This document shows positions 63,943 through 64,000 of a stretch of DNA of 64,000 bases, in pieces (positions within the stretch are counted from its first letter, which is position 1; the number at the start of each line of letters is the position of its first letter). This stretch comes from SAR116 cluster alpha proteobacterium HIMB100. Its GTDB lineage: Bacteria; Pseudomonadota; Alphaproteobacteria; Puniceispirillales; Puniceispirillaceae. Under the pieces are notes generated by a model. The model had not been told where the DNA came from and ran no database searches. It saw only the letters and a list, made by a program, of their open reading frames with translations. Both the position numbers and the translations under genes were made by a program. The stretch is taken from NCBI GenBank assembly GCA_000238815.2, contig AFXB01000010.1, positions 491,001-555,000 on the forward strand, given 5' to 3'.

Positions 63943-64000
<58 letters not shown>

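Overview
The window looks like chromosomal DNA of a free-living marine heterotrophic alphaproteobacterium, most likely SAR116-like (Candidatus Puniceispirillum type). This is inferred from gene content: two TRAP systems with fused DctQ-DctM subunits, GMC oxidoreductases, enzymes for N-methylated compounds, a DUF4212-type symporter, and an initiator-type tRNA of alphaproteobacterial form. Base composition is close to 50% GC by eye. No insertion sequence, integrase, phage gene, rRNA or CRISPR array was seen. Genes are densely packed, and many neighbours overlap by 1-4 nt.

Layout. 1-4.6 kb (minus): TRAP transporter plus a histidinol-dehydrogenase-family enzyme of HpsN type, cut by the window edge. 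4.8-6.9 kb: TerC protein and a dehydrogenase with a SAF domain. 6.9-11.4 kb: AbrB-type membrane protein and GntR regulator, divergent from tcuAB (tricarballylate oxidation). 11.4-17.5 kb: GMC oxidoreductase, hyuB/hyuA and an unknown protein. 17.7-20.3 kb: DUF4212 protein, sodium:solute symporter and a small membrane protein. 20.3-24.1 kb: cryptochrome/photolyase, EamA transporter, rhodanese and glyoxalase-like protein. 24.1-27 kb: MDR dehydrogenase, BKACE enzyme and an auxin-efflux-carrier gene broken by one in-frame stop.

27-41.7 kb is the most unusual part. A kinase is translationally coupled to a divergent enolase paralogue. They converge on a long minus-strand operon: ABC sugar-type importer, four NTF2/SnoaL-like proteins (one of them divergent), LacI regulator, bicupin, MetE-like protein and alpha/beta hydrolase. 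I do not recognise the pathway. The divergent NTF2-like gene ends directly against a creatinase C-terminal remnant lying in the same reading frame.

41.8-52.5 kb reads as a catabolic locus for an N-methylated or betaine-like compound: a class III aminotransferase, three consecutive mandelate-racemase-family enzymes, a dimethylglycine/sarcosine-dehydrogenase-type flavoprotein, then a divergent RpiR regulator, Rieske oxygenase and aldehyde dehydrogenase. 52.6-63.7 kb holds an unknown membrane transporter, a two-gene AtuA system, a 2-hydroxyacid dehydrogenase, a second TRAP system in divergent arrangement with an unlisted 40-residue membrane protein between its halves, an SDR, an RraA-like protein and a second GMC oxidoreductase. 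An initiator-type tRNA-Met (CAU) runs off the right edge.

Overall the window encodes uptake and first-step oxidation of many small carboxylates, polyols and methylated amines. Substrate assignments are inference from family and context unless stated.
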